NCBI GenBank assembly: GCA_001970955.1
Contig: MPUH01000314.1
Coordinates: forward strand, 1 to 64,000
Origin: Stentor coeruleus
Lineage: Eukaryota > Ciliophora > Heterotrichea > Heterotrichida > Stentoridae
DNA length: 64,000 bases
Direction of reading: 5' to 3'
Shown in pieces: positions 1 to 9,123 of this stretch. Below the pieces are notes generated by a model. It was not told where the DNA came from and made no database searches. It worked only from the letters and a program-made list of their open reading frames with translations. Numbering within the stretch: position 1 is the stretch's first letter; the number at the start of each line of letters is the position of its first letter. The translations under genes were made by a program, and so were the position numbers.

Positions 1-342
1 ACATGCATTGTAGAAGGGTCAGCATATAACACAGTTACTGGAAATTGTGAATGCCCATCTGATCAGTATGCTTTAGATAATGCATGCACTTGCATTGTAC
101 AAGGATCAGCATATAACACCTTAACTGGTAAATGCGAATGTCCATCTGGGCAATATAATATTAATGGAATTTGTGGGATTTGCGATATTATCGGGTCTAT
201 TTACAATCCTTATATATTTGATTGTGAATGCTATTCTGATCAAATTATAATAGATAATATTTGTGTTTGCATAGCTTCTGGATCAGTATTTAATACTGAA
301 ACTCTCAAATGTGAATGTCCCTTAGGTCACAGTATATTATAG
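1..342 (+). CDS. N-terminal part (incomplete) of a Cys-rich repeat/REJ-GPS membrane protein
   Basis: The window opens inside a coding region. Reading frame 1 from base 1 gives tandem Cys-rich units of 29-30 residues, each starting with CECPS(D/G)QY or a close variant and running through a Cys pair to GS(A/I/V)YN. The frame meets TAG at 340-342, but the same repeat carries on without a break in another frame from about base 330, so this is the upstream part of the protein at 315-3524. The switch is explained by two extra bases (a repeated CA) near 328-329. A 15-nt intron would not change frame, and no suitable GT/AG pair is present. Such repeats are typical of extracellular parts of ciliate surface proteins. 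The true start lies outside the window. Confidence 0.7.
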   Translation, partial: TCIVEGSAYNTVTGNCECPSDQYALDNACTCIVQGSAYNTLTGKCECPSGQYNINGICGICDIIGSIYNPYIFDCECYSDQIIIDNICVCIASGSVFNTETLKCECPLGHSIL

Positions 343-3300
343 ATAACACTTGTGGAACTTGTAATGTTATAGGGTCTATATATAATCCCAGCATCCTTCA
401 ATGTGAATGCCCTTCTGATTTACATGTAATAAGCAACACTTGCTCTCAGTGTACTATAGAAAACTCATATTATGATGAAATCTCACAAGCATGCCACTGT
501 CCTAATAACACTTATTTAATCGACAATTCATGCATATTATGCACAAGATGGCTAAACTCAAAAGAAATCTCAGCATCACTAACAAACTATCTAAAAACTC
601 TTTTGATAGAATTTGATATCAACATCATCCCTGGAAATTGTTCTACTTTTTTCCAAGATTATTTTCTAAGCAAATTAGGTATAGGCTATTATTGTACTTT
701 TAATGATAAAAATACATCATTATCAATAGACCTTGGCTATGATAATTCTATTACAAATGAAATAATAACTTTAAATTCTGAAAATATCAAAGGAAGCATC
801 CAAGAATGTGGATATGAGATGTCTGAATTAAAAATTGAAATCAAGTTTTTAGAACCATTTCCAATGCCTAAAGCTATTATAATTGCCCCAGATATTCTTT
901 TTTATGAGTGTGAAAACTTAACTTTAGATTCAAGTCTTTCATATACTGGTTATAAAGGTGAATTATTATTTAAATGGGATATTACATCTGATATGAATGA
1001 ATTTCATGAAGTCCATACAAGTTTTTCAAATCAAAAAACTTTGCTGTTTTTAGGTTCTGATATGAATAGCGGGATAATATATGTAGAACTTACAGTGAAG
1101 AATGAATTTAATCTAGAAAATACAGCAATTATACAAATAATATTATTAAAAAGCAACTCACTTTCAATAGAGTTTGATAAGACTGTTCAATATACCTGCC
1201 ATGCTACTAATACCTGCTTTTATTTTATAAAATCAATAAAATCTTGTTCACCAAAATTAGTTTCTGCATTAAATTGGTCATTAACTCAAGGACAAAACCT
1301 TTTATCCACTGAAAATCTTAGTATATTTTGGTCCAAACAAATTGATCCTAGTTTTCTTATAATTCCTTTAAACACTTTCCCTCCATCTACAATTGAATTC
1401 TTAGTAAATGCAACAGATATAATTACTGGACTTTATGCAAGCCAAAATTTGCAAGTTACAATCATAGAAGATTACCCAGTACTTATTTTAAACCCTTTAA
1501 GTGGAAGTATATCAACAATAAAAAGCACAATAATCGATGCTTCTAAAAGTTATAATCCAAACAAATCAGGTGAATTAAATTTCCTATGGTACTGTTCATA
1601 TAAAAATTCAGAATGCACTTTTCCTTACGACAAAAATGCAACTTCTTTTATAATTTCTTTAGAAACCGCTAAAGCTGAAGCTATAGATTATATAAAAATT
1701 ACTATAAGTATTGAATATAATTCACTTAAAACACTTGATGATTCAATTATTTTAACCACATCCACACAATTTATTCCATATTTTGTAAATTGGGCAACAC
1801 CACAAATATCGATATTAGAATTTTATACTGAAACTCAGATTATTTTTGTACCATCTTATAAACCTTTTGTATTAAAAGCAATGATTATATCAGATGATTA
1901 TGTGTATAATCCTAAATGGGAATTTGTTGATTCAGTTGGATATTTTTTAACCCCAACTAATCAGTTTATTTTGTGTATAGATGTAAGTAAGCTGAATATA
2001 ATTGCTCAATATCAAATCAAATTTTCAGTAACAGATTATTCTGGTGGTTTAGAAAGCTCATTTTATTATAATTTTAGTGTTAATGCTCCACCGTATTCAG
2101 GGATTTTTGATGTTAATCCTGTGGAAGGGGTAGAATCAGAGACTATTTTTAGGCTTATTGCTAATGGCTGGAAAGATTATGAAAGCAATTATCCACTTTA
2201 TTATAAGTTTGGGTATACTATAGACTCTGTAAGTGTCTGGTGGACTTATTTAACACAGACCTCTTATTATGATGTTATTTTACCGTTTATAGATAAAGAA
2301 GTTTTACTTGAAGTTAGTGTTTGTGATAGTTTAGGCGATTGCACTAAAAGGAATAAAAAAGTTGATTTACAGTTAAACGATAACTTTTCATCTCTAGCAT
2401 ACTTTGAACTCACATCAACTATACTTTCAACTTCTCTGATTATCGAAACGCCTTTTATCTTATTATCATTATCTCAAAACATTTTAAATCGTGACTATGC
2501 AATAAATGGTATATACACTGAACCAACAGCATCAGAAAATCAATTATTTAATGACACCTTATCACTAGGTCTAAATTATCTAAATAAACTAATAGACTCA
2601 ACAACTGGGATGGAAAATATAAACCAAATCATTGAAATCCTCAATTCTTTCACACAAAACCCTTTCTTGCAATCTAAAGAAAATTACAATTCTAGCATGA
2701 ATATACTAAACAACCTTATTATAGCAAACATGGATATCGGGTTAAATGATCCTCAGGTTGAAAGAATTCTCAATATTATTGGAAATACAATTCAAATAAC
2801 TAAAGAAACTATATATAACAATACTCAAGATATCTCTACTTTAGCTGAAATAATGAATACTATAAGCGCTGGGTTAATATCTAATTCAGTAATAGGTCAA
2901 AGTCATTCTGCAAAAGATAAACAGTTTTATATTGAAACCAATTTAGTGCCTTTAAATAAAACTAATGGATATATTGTAAATATCTCTAGTATTTTGGATG
3001 TTTATGTTAAATTGCCTATGAAATTTGATCAACTTTTTGCTGGTGTGGACTCTTTTGGAATGTCTTTGAGTTTTATTAATACTATACCTTCACTTACAAA
3101 TTCTACACCAACTATTGTTGCTTTTACTGTATTGTCAGAAAAGGATTACAAGCCATTGAAAGTTAATTTGAAAAATGAATATATAGAAATTAAAATCCCA
3201 ATATATAATGGAACAGTTTTAGAAAATCCTAAATTAGATGAAGAATCTTTAAAATGGAATTCAAAAGGGTGTAAAGTATCTGAATGTCATAATGATTATA

Positions 3301-3524
3301 TAATTTGTCTATGCAACCATCTATCTTTTTTCTCAGCAGGTGAAGGAGTTATGGGAGGAGGATTTGTTCCTGAAGCAAAAATAGGTCAGACTGTAGATTT
3401 TGAAGCCCTAAAAAACATAAACCTTACAAATGCTGCAGGTTTTTACTTTGTCTCAATAATTCTTTTTTTCTATATCCTTTTAAGCATATTCTCATTTATC
3501 AAAGATAAAAAAGACTTTATATAA
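315..3524 (+). CDS. REJ/PKD-like ectodomain with GPS motif and one membrane segment (polycystin-1-like)
   Basis: Reading resumes here from the Cys-rich repeats; the ATG at 315 is internal and not a real start. After about 75 residues of Cys-rich units come beta-rich segments resembling PKD/REJ modules (for example around residues 185-275 and 390-480). A GPS motif follows at roughly residues 980-1005: a Cys pair, then CLCNHLSFF, the signature of the GAIN-type autoproteolysis site. One hydrophobic segment (AGFYFVSIILFFYILL) sits near the C-terminus. In polycystin-1 and REJ proteins a GPS is followed by several membrane segments. Here they lie just beyond the TAA at 3522-3524, in the same frame, so this ORF and the next are probably one gene. 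The role is inferred as a surface receptor or channel subunit. Family assignment is moderately sure; the exact domain count is not. Confidence 0.7.
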   Translation: MSLRSQYIIDNTCGTCNVIGSIYNPSILQCECPSDLHVISNTCSQCTIENSYYDEISQACHCPNNTYLIDNSCILCTRWLNSKEISASLTNYLKTLLIEFDINIIPGNCSTFFQDYFLSKLGIGYYCTFNDKNTSLSIDLGYDNSITNEIITLNSENIKGSIQECGYEMSELKIEIKFLEPFPMPKAIIIAPDILFYECENLTLDSSLSYTGYKGELLFKWDITSDMNEFHEVHTSFSNQKTLLFLGSDMNSGIIYVELTVKNEFNLENTAIIQIILLKSNSLSIEFDKTVQYTCHATNTCFYFIKSIKSCSPKLVSALNWSLTQGQNLLSTENLSIFWSKQIDPSFLIIPLNTFPPSTIEFLVNATDIITGLYASQNLQVTIIEDYPVLILNPLSGSISTIKSTIIDASKSYNPNKSGELNFLWYCSYKNSECTFPYDKNATSFIISLETAKAEAIDYIKITISIEYNSLKTLDDSIILTTSTQFIPYFVNWATPQISILEFYTETQIIFVPSYKPFVLKAMIISDDYVYNPKWEFVDSVGYFLTPTNQFILCIDVSKLNIIAQYQIKFSVTDYSGGLESSFYYNFSVNAPPYSGIFDVNPVEGVESETIFRLIANGWKDYESNYPLYYKFGYTIDSVSVWWTYLTQTSYYDVILPFIDKEVLLEVSVCDSLGDCTKRNKKVDLQLNDNFSSLAYFELTSTILSTSLIIETPFILLSLSQNILNRDYAINGIYTEPTASENQLFNDTLSLGLNYLNKLIDSTTGMENINQIIEILNSFTQNPFLQSKENYNSSMNILNNLIIANMDIGLNDPQVERILNIIGNTIQITKETIYNNTQDISTLAEIMNTISAGLISNSVIGQSHSAKDKQFYIETNLVPLNKTNGYIVNISSILDVYVKLPMKFDQLFAGVDSFGMSLSFINTIPSLTNSTPTIVAFTVLSEKDYKPLKVNLKNEYIEIKIPIYNGTVLENPKLDEESLKWNSKGCKVSECHNDYIICLCNHLSFFSAGEGVMGGGFVPEAKIGQTVDFEALKNINLTNAAGFYFVSIILFFYILLSIFSFIKDKKDFI

Positions 3525-3527
3525 TTA

Positions 3528-4394
3528 ATGGACTCTATAAAAGCTCAAAATACCCAGGCAAACCCTGAAACTAATAAAAATAAAAATGAAAATATGATTT
3601 TACTAGCAAAGTCAAATGACTCTACAGAAAAAAAAATAACTGAAGAAAATAAAGAAGATATTAAAAAACAAGTAATTAACAAAGAAATTAACAAAGAAAA
3701 TGATGATTCACTTGATGAAATAGAAAAAGAAGCCCTAGCTAAAATGTCTGCAAAATACTCTGAAGAACCAAAAGGGTTTGCAATTGTATTCCAAAAACAC
3801 AAACTTCTTAGTATTTTTTATTACTATAACCCTTTTCAAAGACGCCTTACTAGGGCGACTATGCTTTTTTTAGTATTTTTAGGGCAGATGTTTTTTATAG
3901 GTTTATTTTATCAAGATGATAAAAATTCTGCAATAGGTTTTTATGATAAAATACTTGAGTATTCATTAAGAGACTTTTTAGTTATGTTATATTCAAACAT
4001 AATTATGTTGATTATTGAAGTTATATCTTTGTTTTTGCTTAAAGAGAAGGAAATTAATAAGAAAATGACTTTACAAGAAGCAGAAAAAATTGCTAAAAGA
4101 AACAAATATTTCAGAGCTGCTGGTTTAGGGTTTAGTTGGATTGCAATGGGGTATTTTTCATGGAGCATCAGTATGTTTGCTTTGCATTTTTCTGAAGGGA
4201 CAAGTCATATTTGGCTATTTAACACTGGGGTTAGTTTTATTTTTGATCTTTTATTCACTTCAATAATAAAATTGATGCTTTACGCTTTTGTGATTGCAAA
4301 AATCATAGAATATTTCAAGAAGAGAAAATTGCAGAAAGAGTTAGAAATGCGTGAGTCTTATGATCCTGAAGACGCTTCAGAAAATAGGATTTAA
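3528..4394 (+). CDS. C-terminal multi-membrane part of the polycystin-1-like protein, in frame after a TAA
   Basis: This ORF starts three bases after the TAA of the preceding one and is in the same frame. That leaves no room for a 3' UTR, promoter or second 5' UTR, so it is most simply the rest of the same protein. Its first 80 residues are charged and low in complexity. Four hydrophobic segments follow (near residues 110-128, 150-172, 196-220 and 228-258). The segment PFQRRLTRATMLFLVFLGQM resembles the start of the membrane block that follows GPS-TM1 in polycystin-1 relatives. No PLAT domain is evident between TM1 and TM2. No GT/AG pair could remove the TAA as a 15-16 nt intron. Alternatives are stop read-through, a decayed allele or a base error. 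As an independent gene it would be odd. Confidence 0.6.
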   Translation: MDSIKAQNTQANPETNKNKNENMILLAKSNDSTEKKITEENKEDIKKQVINKEINKENDDSLDEIEKEALAKMSAKYSEEPKGFAIVFQKHKLLSIFYYYNPFQRRLTRATMLFLVFLGQMFFIGLFYQDDKNSAIGFYDKILEYSLRDFLVMLYSNIIMLIIEVISLFLLKEKEINKKMTLQEAEKIAKRNKYFRAAGLGFSWIAMGYFSWSISMFALHFSEGTSHIWLFNTGVSFIFDLLFTSIIKLMLYAFVIAKIIEYFKKRKLQKELEMRESYDPEDASENRI

Positions 4395-4591
4395 TTAAAT
4401 CTATTAGCCAGAGAATTCATACTTTTATTAAAATTTTTCCCTATAATAAATTATTTAATTTTTAAAATGCCTTATTTAAACCTTCATCATAACACAATCA
4501 AAAAAATTCTAACCCAAAAATTCAATGCATTATTTCCCTAAACCTTTATTTCTCTCTTTATCATGCCAATAATAAAAAACTACTAATATTA

Positions 4592-6007
4592 ATGGCTTCA
4601 CCTAAAAATACAGATATCGCTCAGATCTCGACTTTATCACTTGAAAAAGCTCAGTTCGCCAAGACTTACATCGAAATGAAATACAACAAAATGAAAAAAG
4701 AAGAGCTAATCAAAAAAGAAGAATGGGAAGAGCTCAACAAAAAGCTTGAAAGCATGAATCTCTCTGAAACAGAAAAAAAAATAATCAAAGAAGAAATCAT
4801 GCATAAAGAAGCTGAAGTGCTTAGAAATAAAAGAAAAGGAGTCTCGGTTTTTGATTTTGAGCCAATATCAATCATAGGAAGAGGGGCATTTGGTGAGGTC
4901 CGAGTAGTTCGTCATAAGGAAACAGGAGATATTTTAGCAATGAAAAAAATCAGCAAAACAGAAATGATAAGAAAAAATCAGGTCCAACACGTGAAATCTG
5001 AACGAAATGTTTTAGCACTAGCAGAAAACCCTTGGGTTGTAGAACTTAAATACTCATTCCAAGATGAAAAGCATTTATATCTGGTTATGGAGTATTTACC
5101 AGGTGGAGATTTGATGACAATACTTATTAAAAGGGATATTTTACCTGAAAAAGAAGCTAGAGTTTATTTAGCTGAATGTATTTTGGCAGTGGAATCTGTA
5201 CACAGATTGAATTATATACATAGGGATTTAAAACCAGATAATATACTTATAGATAGTACTGGTCATGTAAAACTTGCAGATTTCGGCTTGTGTAAATGTA
5301 GTGAAATCAATTTGGATAACCCTTTTGAGAACTTGACGAAACTAGAGGAAGATAAATTAGAAAATTCTGTTAAAAGGTTTCAGAGGAATAGGAAACTCGC
5401 TTTTTCTACGGTTGGCACACCTGATTATATTGCCCCTGAGGTTTTTGGTAGAGGAGGATATGATGAAAAAGTTGACTGGTGGTCGCTTGGAGTTATCTTT
5501 TTTGAAATGGTTGTTGGATACCCACCTTTTTATTCAGATGAACCTAAAACAACATGCCAAAAAATTATTAATTGGAAAAGAACTTTCCGAGTCCCTAGAG
5601 ATGCGAATTTGTCTAAAGAAGCAACTGATCTTATTTATAGATTAGTTTGTGATAGGGAAGATAGGCTTGGGACACGTGGAGCTTCTGAAATAAAACAGCA
5701 TCCGTTTTTTATTGGAGTTGATTGGGAGAATTTACGTAGACAATCAGCACCATGGATTCCTGATTTAGATAATGAAAGTGATTCGAGGAATTTTGATAAG
5801 TTTGAAGAAATAGAACCTTTTTACCCGGTGTTGTCTAAAAAGAAGAGTCATAGGAAAGATGGGAATTTTGTTGGATTTACTTTTAAAAGGACTAATTCGC
5901 AGAGGTCAAGTTTGGTTAGTGCGTTTGAAAGCCTTGAGAATTCGATTCCTTCAAGACTCAGTCTTAGGTTGGATTATTCAGAGATTGAATCACCTAAGAA
6001 TAAATAA
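4592..6007 (+). CDS. NDR/LATS-family AGC protein kinase
   Basis: A complete 471-residue kinase. The N-terminal helical region (residues 15-85, KTYIEMKYNKMKKEE and following) matches the Mob-binding region of NDR kinases. The kinase domain has GRGAFGEV (97-104), Lys118, HRDLKPDN (210-217) and DFG (230-232). The family's usual insert between DFG and the activation loop is present (about 236-270) and ends in a basic stretch, KRFQRNRK, before STVGTPDYIAPE. The C-terminal hydrophobic motif FVGFTFKR contains the Thr that Ste20-type kinases phosphorylate in this family. NDR kinases act with Mob1 in cell polarity, cortical organisation and cytokinesis; Mob1 is known to matter for proportion and regeneration in Stentor. 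The start ATG follows a G-poor flank. All catalytic residues are intact. Confidence 0.93.
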   Translation: MASPKNTDIAQISTLSLEKAQFAKTYIEMKYNKMKKEELIKKEEWEELNKKLESMNLSETEKKIIKEEIMHKEAEVLRNKRKGVSVFDFEPISIIGRGAFGEVRVVRHKETGDILAMKKISKTEMIRKNQVQHVKSERNVLALAENPWVVELKYSFQDEKHLYLVMEYLPGGDLMTILIKRDILPEKEARVYLAECILAVESVHRLNYIHRDLKPDNILIDSTGHVKLADFGLCKCSEINLDNPFENLTKLEEDKLENSVKRFQRNRKLAFSTVGTPDYIAPEVFGRGGYDEKVDWWSLGVIFFEMVVGYPPFYSDEPKTTCQKIINWKRTFRVPRDANLSKEATDLIYRLVCDREDRLGTRGASEIKQHPFFIGVDWENLRRQSAPWIPDLDNESDSRNFDKFEEIEPFYPVLSKKKSHRKDGNFVGFTFKRTNSQRSSLVSAFESLENSIPSRLSLRLDYSEIESPKNK

Positions 6008-6380
6008 TTATAGGATATTTTCTGGATTTTAGAGGTTTGTTGGGATTTTTAGAGTTTTTAAGTTGGGTCTATGTGAATTTATTAAGGATTTTGGGTTGTT
6101 GAATAGGTAAAGATGATATGAAAATAGGTATTTATATTTTGTTGGGATATAAGAGATATTTTCTTAGACTGATTATTTTAAGTTAGTTTTCTGGCAAATC
6201 TATTCTTAAATCAGTTGTTGTTGTATTAAAGAATTTTATCTGCTGATTAAATTCACTGATATTCTCATAATTATTTTATTATCTTGATATTAAGATAAAA
6301 TATAATTTTCTTCACAGAATCCTTTACTTGTTATATTTCTTTTTACTCCAGTATTCAAATTTCATTTTCTAATTTTTTTA
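6008..6380. other. Spacer between convergent genes
   Basis: No gene is seen. The first 180 bases after the kinase stop are G-rich and C-poor, the usual 3' flank in this window. A short inverted repeat (TATCTT...AAGATA) lies near 6283-6298 and could be a weak hairpin, but nothing ties it to a function. Confidence 0.5.
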
Positions 6381-6639
6381 TCATCTTATATTTCTATTAC
6401 ATAGTTTCTTTGATTTCAAAAATTTTATCATCCTTTCTAACAGTTTCGAAACTATTTTCTGTATCTGATCATCTATTTCTTCATAGAAATTAGACTCTTG
6501 GAAATTCATTGTTGGAGAATTTACAGTAAGTTCTAATGAATAAAATGGATCACTTGAAATTATATTCTGTTTTTGAGAATCATTTTCTTTACAGTTTTCC
6601 ACATGAAGATCTAAACTAATTTATCAAAAACTTGCTCAT
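6381..6639 (-). CDS. Small unknown protein with one 16-nt intron
   Basis: An open frame of 73 codons on the minus strand lacks its own ATG. Removing a 16-nt GTTTTTGATAAATTAG intron (6616-6631 on the + strand) joins it to an ATG at 6637-6639, giving a protein of about 81 residues starting MSNLDLHVENCKEND. The composition is protein-like: acidic in the middle (NFYEEIDDQIQK) and basic and helical at the end (LLERMIKFLKSKK). No domain is recognised. It lies convergent to the NDR kinase and divergent from the next gene. Support comes from the exact match to the ciliate's mini-intron pattern and the neat ATG. A chance ORF cannot be excluded. Confidence 0.45.
6616..6631 (-). other. Predicted 16-nt intron
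   Basis: Read on the minus strand it is GTTTTTGATAAATTAG. Splicing removes an in-frame TAA and connects the small ORF to an upstream ATG. One base longer than the 15-nt introns elsewhere in the window. Confidence 0.45.
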
Positions 6640-6931
6640 ACCTGTGATTTAACTCTCAATTATTTCACAAAGCCAACATCTTATTCCATAACACTAAATA
6701 AAAACATAAATATCTCCCAAATTATTCACTATTCTTTAAACATCAGAATTCATATTATCCTAATCCCAAAATACATCCTGAAATTTTTCTCCACAATAAC
6801 AAATGATATACTAAATTTTTTATATTCTTAAAAATCATCTAAAATATTTTTATCTCAAATATCATCGTATTAATTTTTACATAAATTTTCGTTTAAATAT
6901 ATCTAATGGATATTATTCTTTATAAACCACA

Positions 6932-7798
6932 ATGAATTCTAATACAAACATCCCAAGCAAATTAAACATAAAACTTGTGAAGAATAACAAAACATCATAT
7001 CAATCCACAAATATATCAAGAATACCATCAATACATGATTACGATTTAAAGCATTCCGAATACTTAGAGTGTTTTTTTACCTATACAATACAAAAAATCA
7101 TACGACGAATCAGTAACAATAAAAATTTAGAAAGAATTTTTCACGGACAGTCTATTTTCCGTCTATTAAATGATTGTGTTCAGATATTAATGCTTAGCCT
7201 TTTAGAACTTTTAGTATTTTCAATATATATTGATAAGCTTAAAGATAATTTTGTTTCCCTATCTGCTGATGTTTTTTTGTTATACTTAGGACTTGCTGTA
7301 AAAAAAACTTTATCCCAAAACTTGTCTGGTATTGTAGATTACCTTAAGACTAAAATTGCTAATTTTGAAAATTCATTTAGAGATTGGGAAAATAGTAAAT
7401 TTGTTAGTTTCGAGGTATCGATTAAAGATATTAACAAAGCTTTTAGGCAGTTGAATTATTTTAAAGTAGACGATGATATTAATTACAATTTTTATGTGGA
7501 TCAAATATTACAAACTTCGCCACCATATCAGATTGAATCAAAAGAAGTTATGAAGCAGATAATGAATGATGATACATTAGCATTATTGACAACAAGTAGT
7601 GGAGAAACATATGAGTCATTAAATCAAATAGAAAGTAGCAGCCATGATGATGAAGTCAAACGTAACAAATTATACAAACGGATCAGTATTTTATGTATGA
7701 ACAATTCTCATGACTATTCAGCAGAAATTAAACTTACAGATCAAATACCTAAGCAGCAAAAAGATTTATGGTTAGTAAACATATCCAAATTTAAATAA
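6932..7798 (+). CDS. Lineage-specific protein, family A (possibly cyclin-like)
   Basis: 288 residues, unknown function. The middle is helical: LLELLVFSIYIDKL (90-103), then a second hydrophobic helix (FLLYLGLAVKKTL). The spacing is loosely like the second and third helices of a divergent PHO80-type cyclin box, but this is only a guess. The segment INYNFYVDQILQTSPP (183-198) matches DYNYYVDDLLQIAPP in the protein at 50217-51026, as does an upstream (I/L)N(K/Q)AF, so the two are paralogues. The C-terminal 90 residues are polar and poorly conserved. It is divergent from the small spliced gene and convergent with the transporter (89 bp apart). Confidence 0.75.
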   Translation: MNSNTNIPSKLNIKLVKNNKTSYQSTNISRIPSIHDYDLKHSEYLECFFTYTIQKIIRRISNNKNLERIFHGQSIFRLLNDCVQILMLSLLELLVFSIYIDKLKDNFVSLSADVFLLYLGLAVKKTLSQNLSGIVDYLKTKIANFENSFRDWENSKFVSFEVSIKDINKAFRQLNYFKVDDDINYNFYVDQILQTSPPYQIESKEVMKQIMNDDTLALLTTSSGETYESLNQIESSSHDDEVKRNKLYKRISILCMNNSHDYSAEIKLTDQIPKQQKDLWLVNISKFK

Positions 7799-7887
7799 AA
7801 ACAATCTTGTTATCCATAAAACTACTATCATCCTTAAATTCATATCCTAGATTACATTTTTTCATATAAAATTCTAAATTTATCTAA

Positions 7888-9123
7888 CTAACCTTCACGT
7901 TTTATGTCCATATCAAAACCACTCGCATTAACTTTTTCTTCTTTATTGAAGTGTGAAGCATCATATATAGCTCCAGGAGAGTATCCGACATAGTCAATTT
8001 CATTATCTTGAACTTTTTGATGTTTCATTTCTGCTCTATGCTTCATGTATTCGTGTTTTTTTGTAATTGATTCTGTTAAACCAAACCAAGGAATTTTTAA
8101 TACTTCATTATAGACAAGAGTGCCAAGAACTAGAAAGAAAAATCCTACTAGTTGAAGTGGAATGAATGCTTCCCAACCAACTCCTATACTGAAACCCCAA
8201 ATTATCAAAGTTCTGCTTGTGTCAATTGTGGACCTTGCTAAAGCTCCTGCTTTTTTCGTTACAGTCACGCCTGTGAAGTTGAAAAATGCAATACTAAACA
8301 TAAACCCCCAAAAACACAGCATAAGATTTGTACTATCCCCAACTTGTCTGAAGGCTTCAATCGAATTCTCGATATACCCTCCATTGCACATATCAGGATT
8401 ATTACAAGGTATCAAGTTGAATATCGGTAAAACAATCAAGTAATACGCAAATCCTGAGCACCCTTCAATACCAACAGCTTGTAATGGATGGACTACAATA
8501 TTTTCTAAGAAAAGCTGTTCAGATACAAAAACTCCTCCAGCAAAGAATTGGGCTATAATTATAATAATAATCCCAAGGACTGGGTTTTTAGCTGAACTTG
8601 CTTCATAAAGAACACTAGCAAGACCAACAATTGCAACACCAATAAAAGCTAGACTAACACCAAGTAATTGATGAGGAAATAGCTTTATACGTAAAAATAC
8701 TACAGAGTAAATGGCAACTACAACCATAATAAACCCTCTCATCATCTGATAAACTGAAGGGGCAGAAAGAACAAGACCTAAAAACATTAGGGTTGAAGCA
8801 CAGAAATCAAAAAACGATGGGATTATAAACACAAACTTGCCCATTTTTTCAAGGCAGGATCGTTTTTTGTCTTTGCCTGTTAATGGCACTTTTACTGATG
8901 CATTCTCTGCGGCTGCTGTTTTGGACATTTTCAAATATAAGAAGTAAAAGCCTAGGCAGAATGTCTCCCCTGCAAACATCATTGCTGTCTGAAAATAGGG
9001 GTGATTGAAAATATGCCCGTTTCCATGAGAAAGGTCCATAGCCTTACCTATTATTGTGTTTGCTGTTCCGAAAAAAAGCATGCCAAGCATGAAGAGGTAA
9101 ACTATGATCTTCCCTTCTGCCAT
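7888..9123 (-). CDS. SLC35F6: Drug/metabolite transporter superfamily protein, SLC35F6-like
   Basis: A 411-residue membrane protein with about ten hydrophobic segments from residue 7 to 345 and a polar cytoplasmic tail. FGTANTIIGKAMD near the start, the SAPSVYQMMRG stretch in the fourth segment and the GxFVSEQLFLE region match the SLC35F6 (C2orf18/ANT2BP) branch of the nucleotide-sugar-transporter-like DMT family. In animals this protein is reported in lysosomal or mitochondrial membranes and its substrate is not settled. A loop with paired Cys (PCNNPDMCNGG) probably faces the lumen. The start ATG is the first possible one. The assignment to SLC35F6 is fairly sure; the transported substrate is unknown. 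Confidence 0.88.
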   Translation of the reverse strand: MAEGKIIVYLFMLGMLFFGTANTIIGKAMDLSHGNGHIFNHPYFQTAMMFAGETFCLGFYFLYLKMSKTAAAENASVKVPLTGKDKKRSCLEKMGKFVFIIPSFFDFCASTLMFLGLVLSAPSVYQMMRGFIMVVVAIYSVVFLRIKLFPHQLLGVSLAFIGVAIVGLASVLYEASSAKNPVLGIIIIIIAQFFAGGVFVSEQLFLENIVVHPLQAVGIEGCSGFAYYLIVLPIFNLIPCNNPDMCNGGYIENSIEAFRQVGDSTNLMLCFWGFMFSIAFFNFTGVTVTKKAGALARSTIDTSRTLIIWGFSIGVGWEAFIPLQLVGFFFLVLGTLVYNEVLKIPWFGLTESITKKHEYMKHRAEMKHQKVQDNEIDYVGYSPGAIYDASHFNKEEKVNASGFDMDIKREG

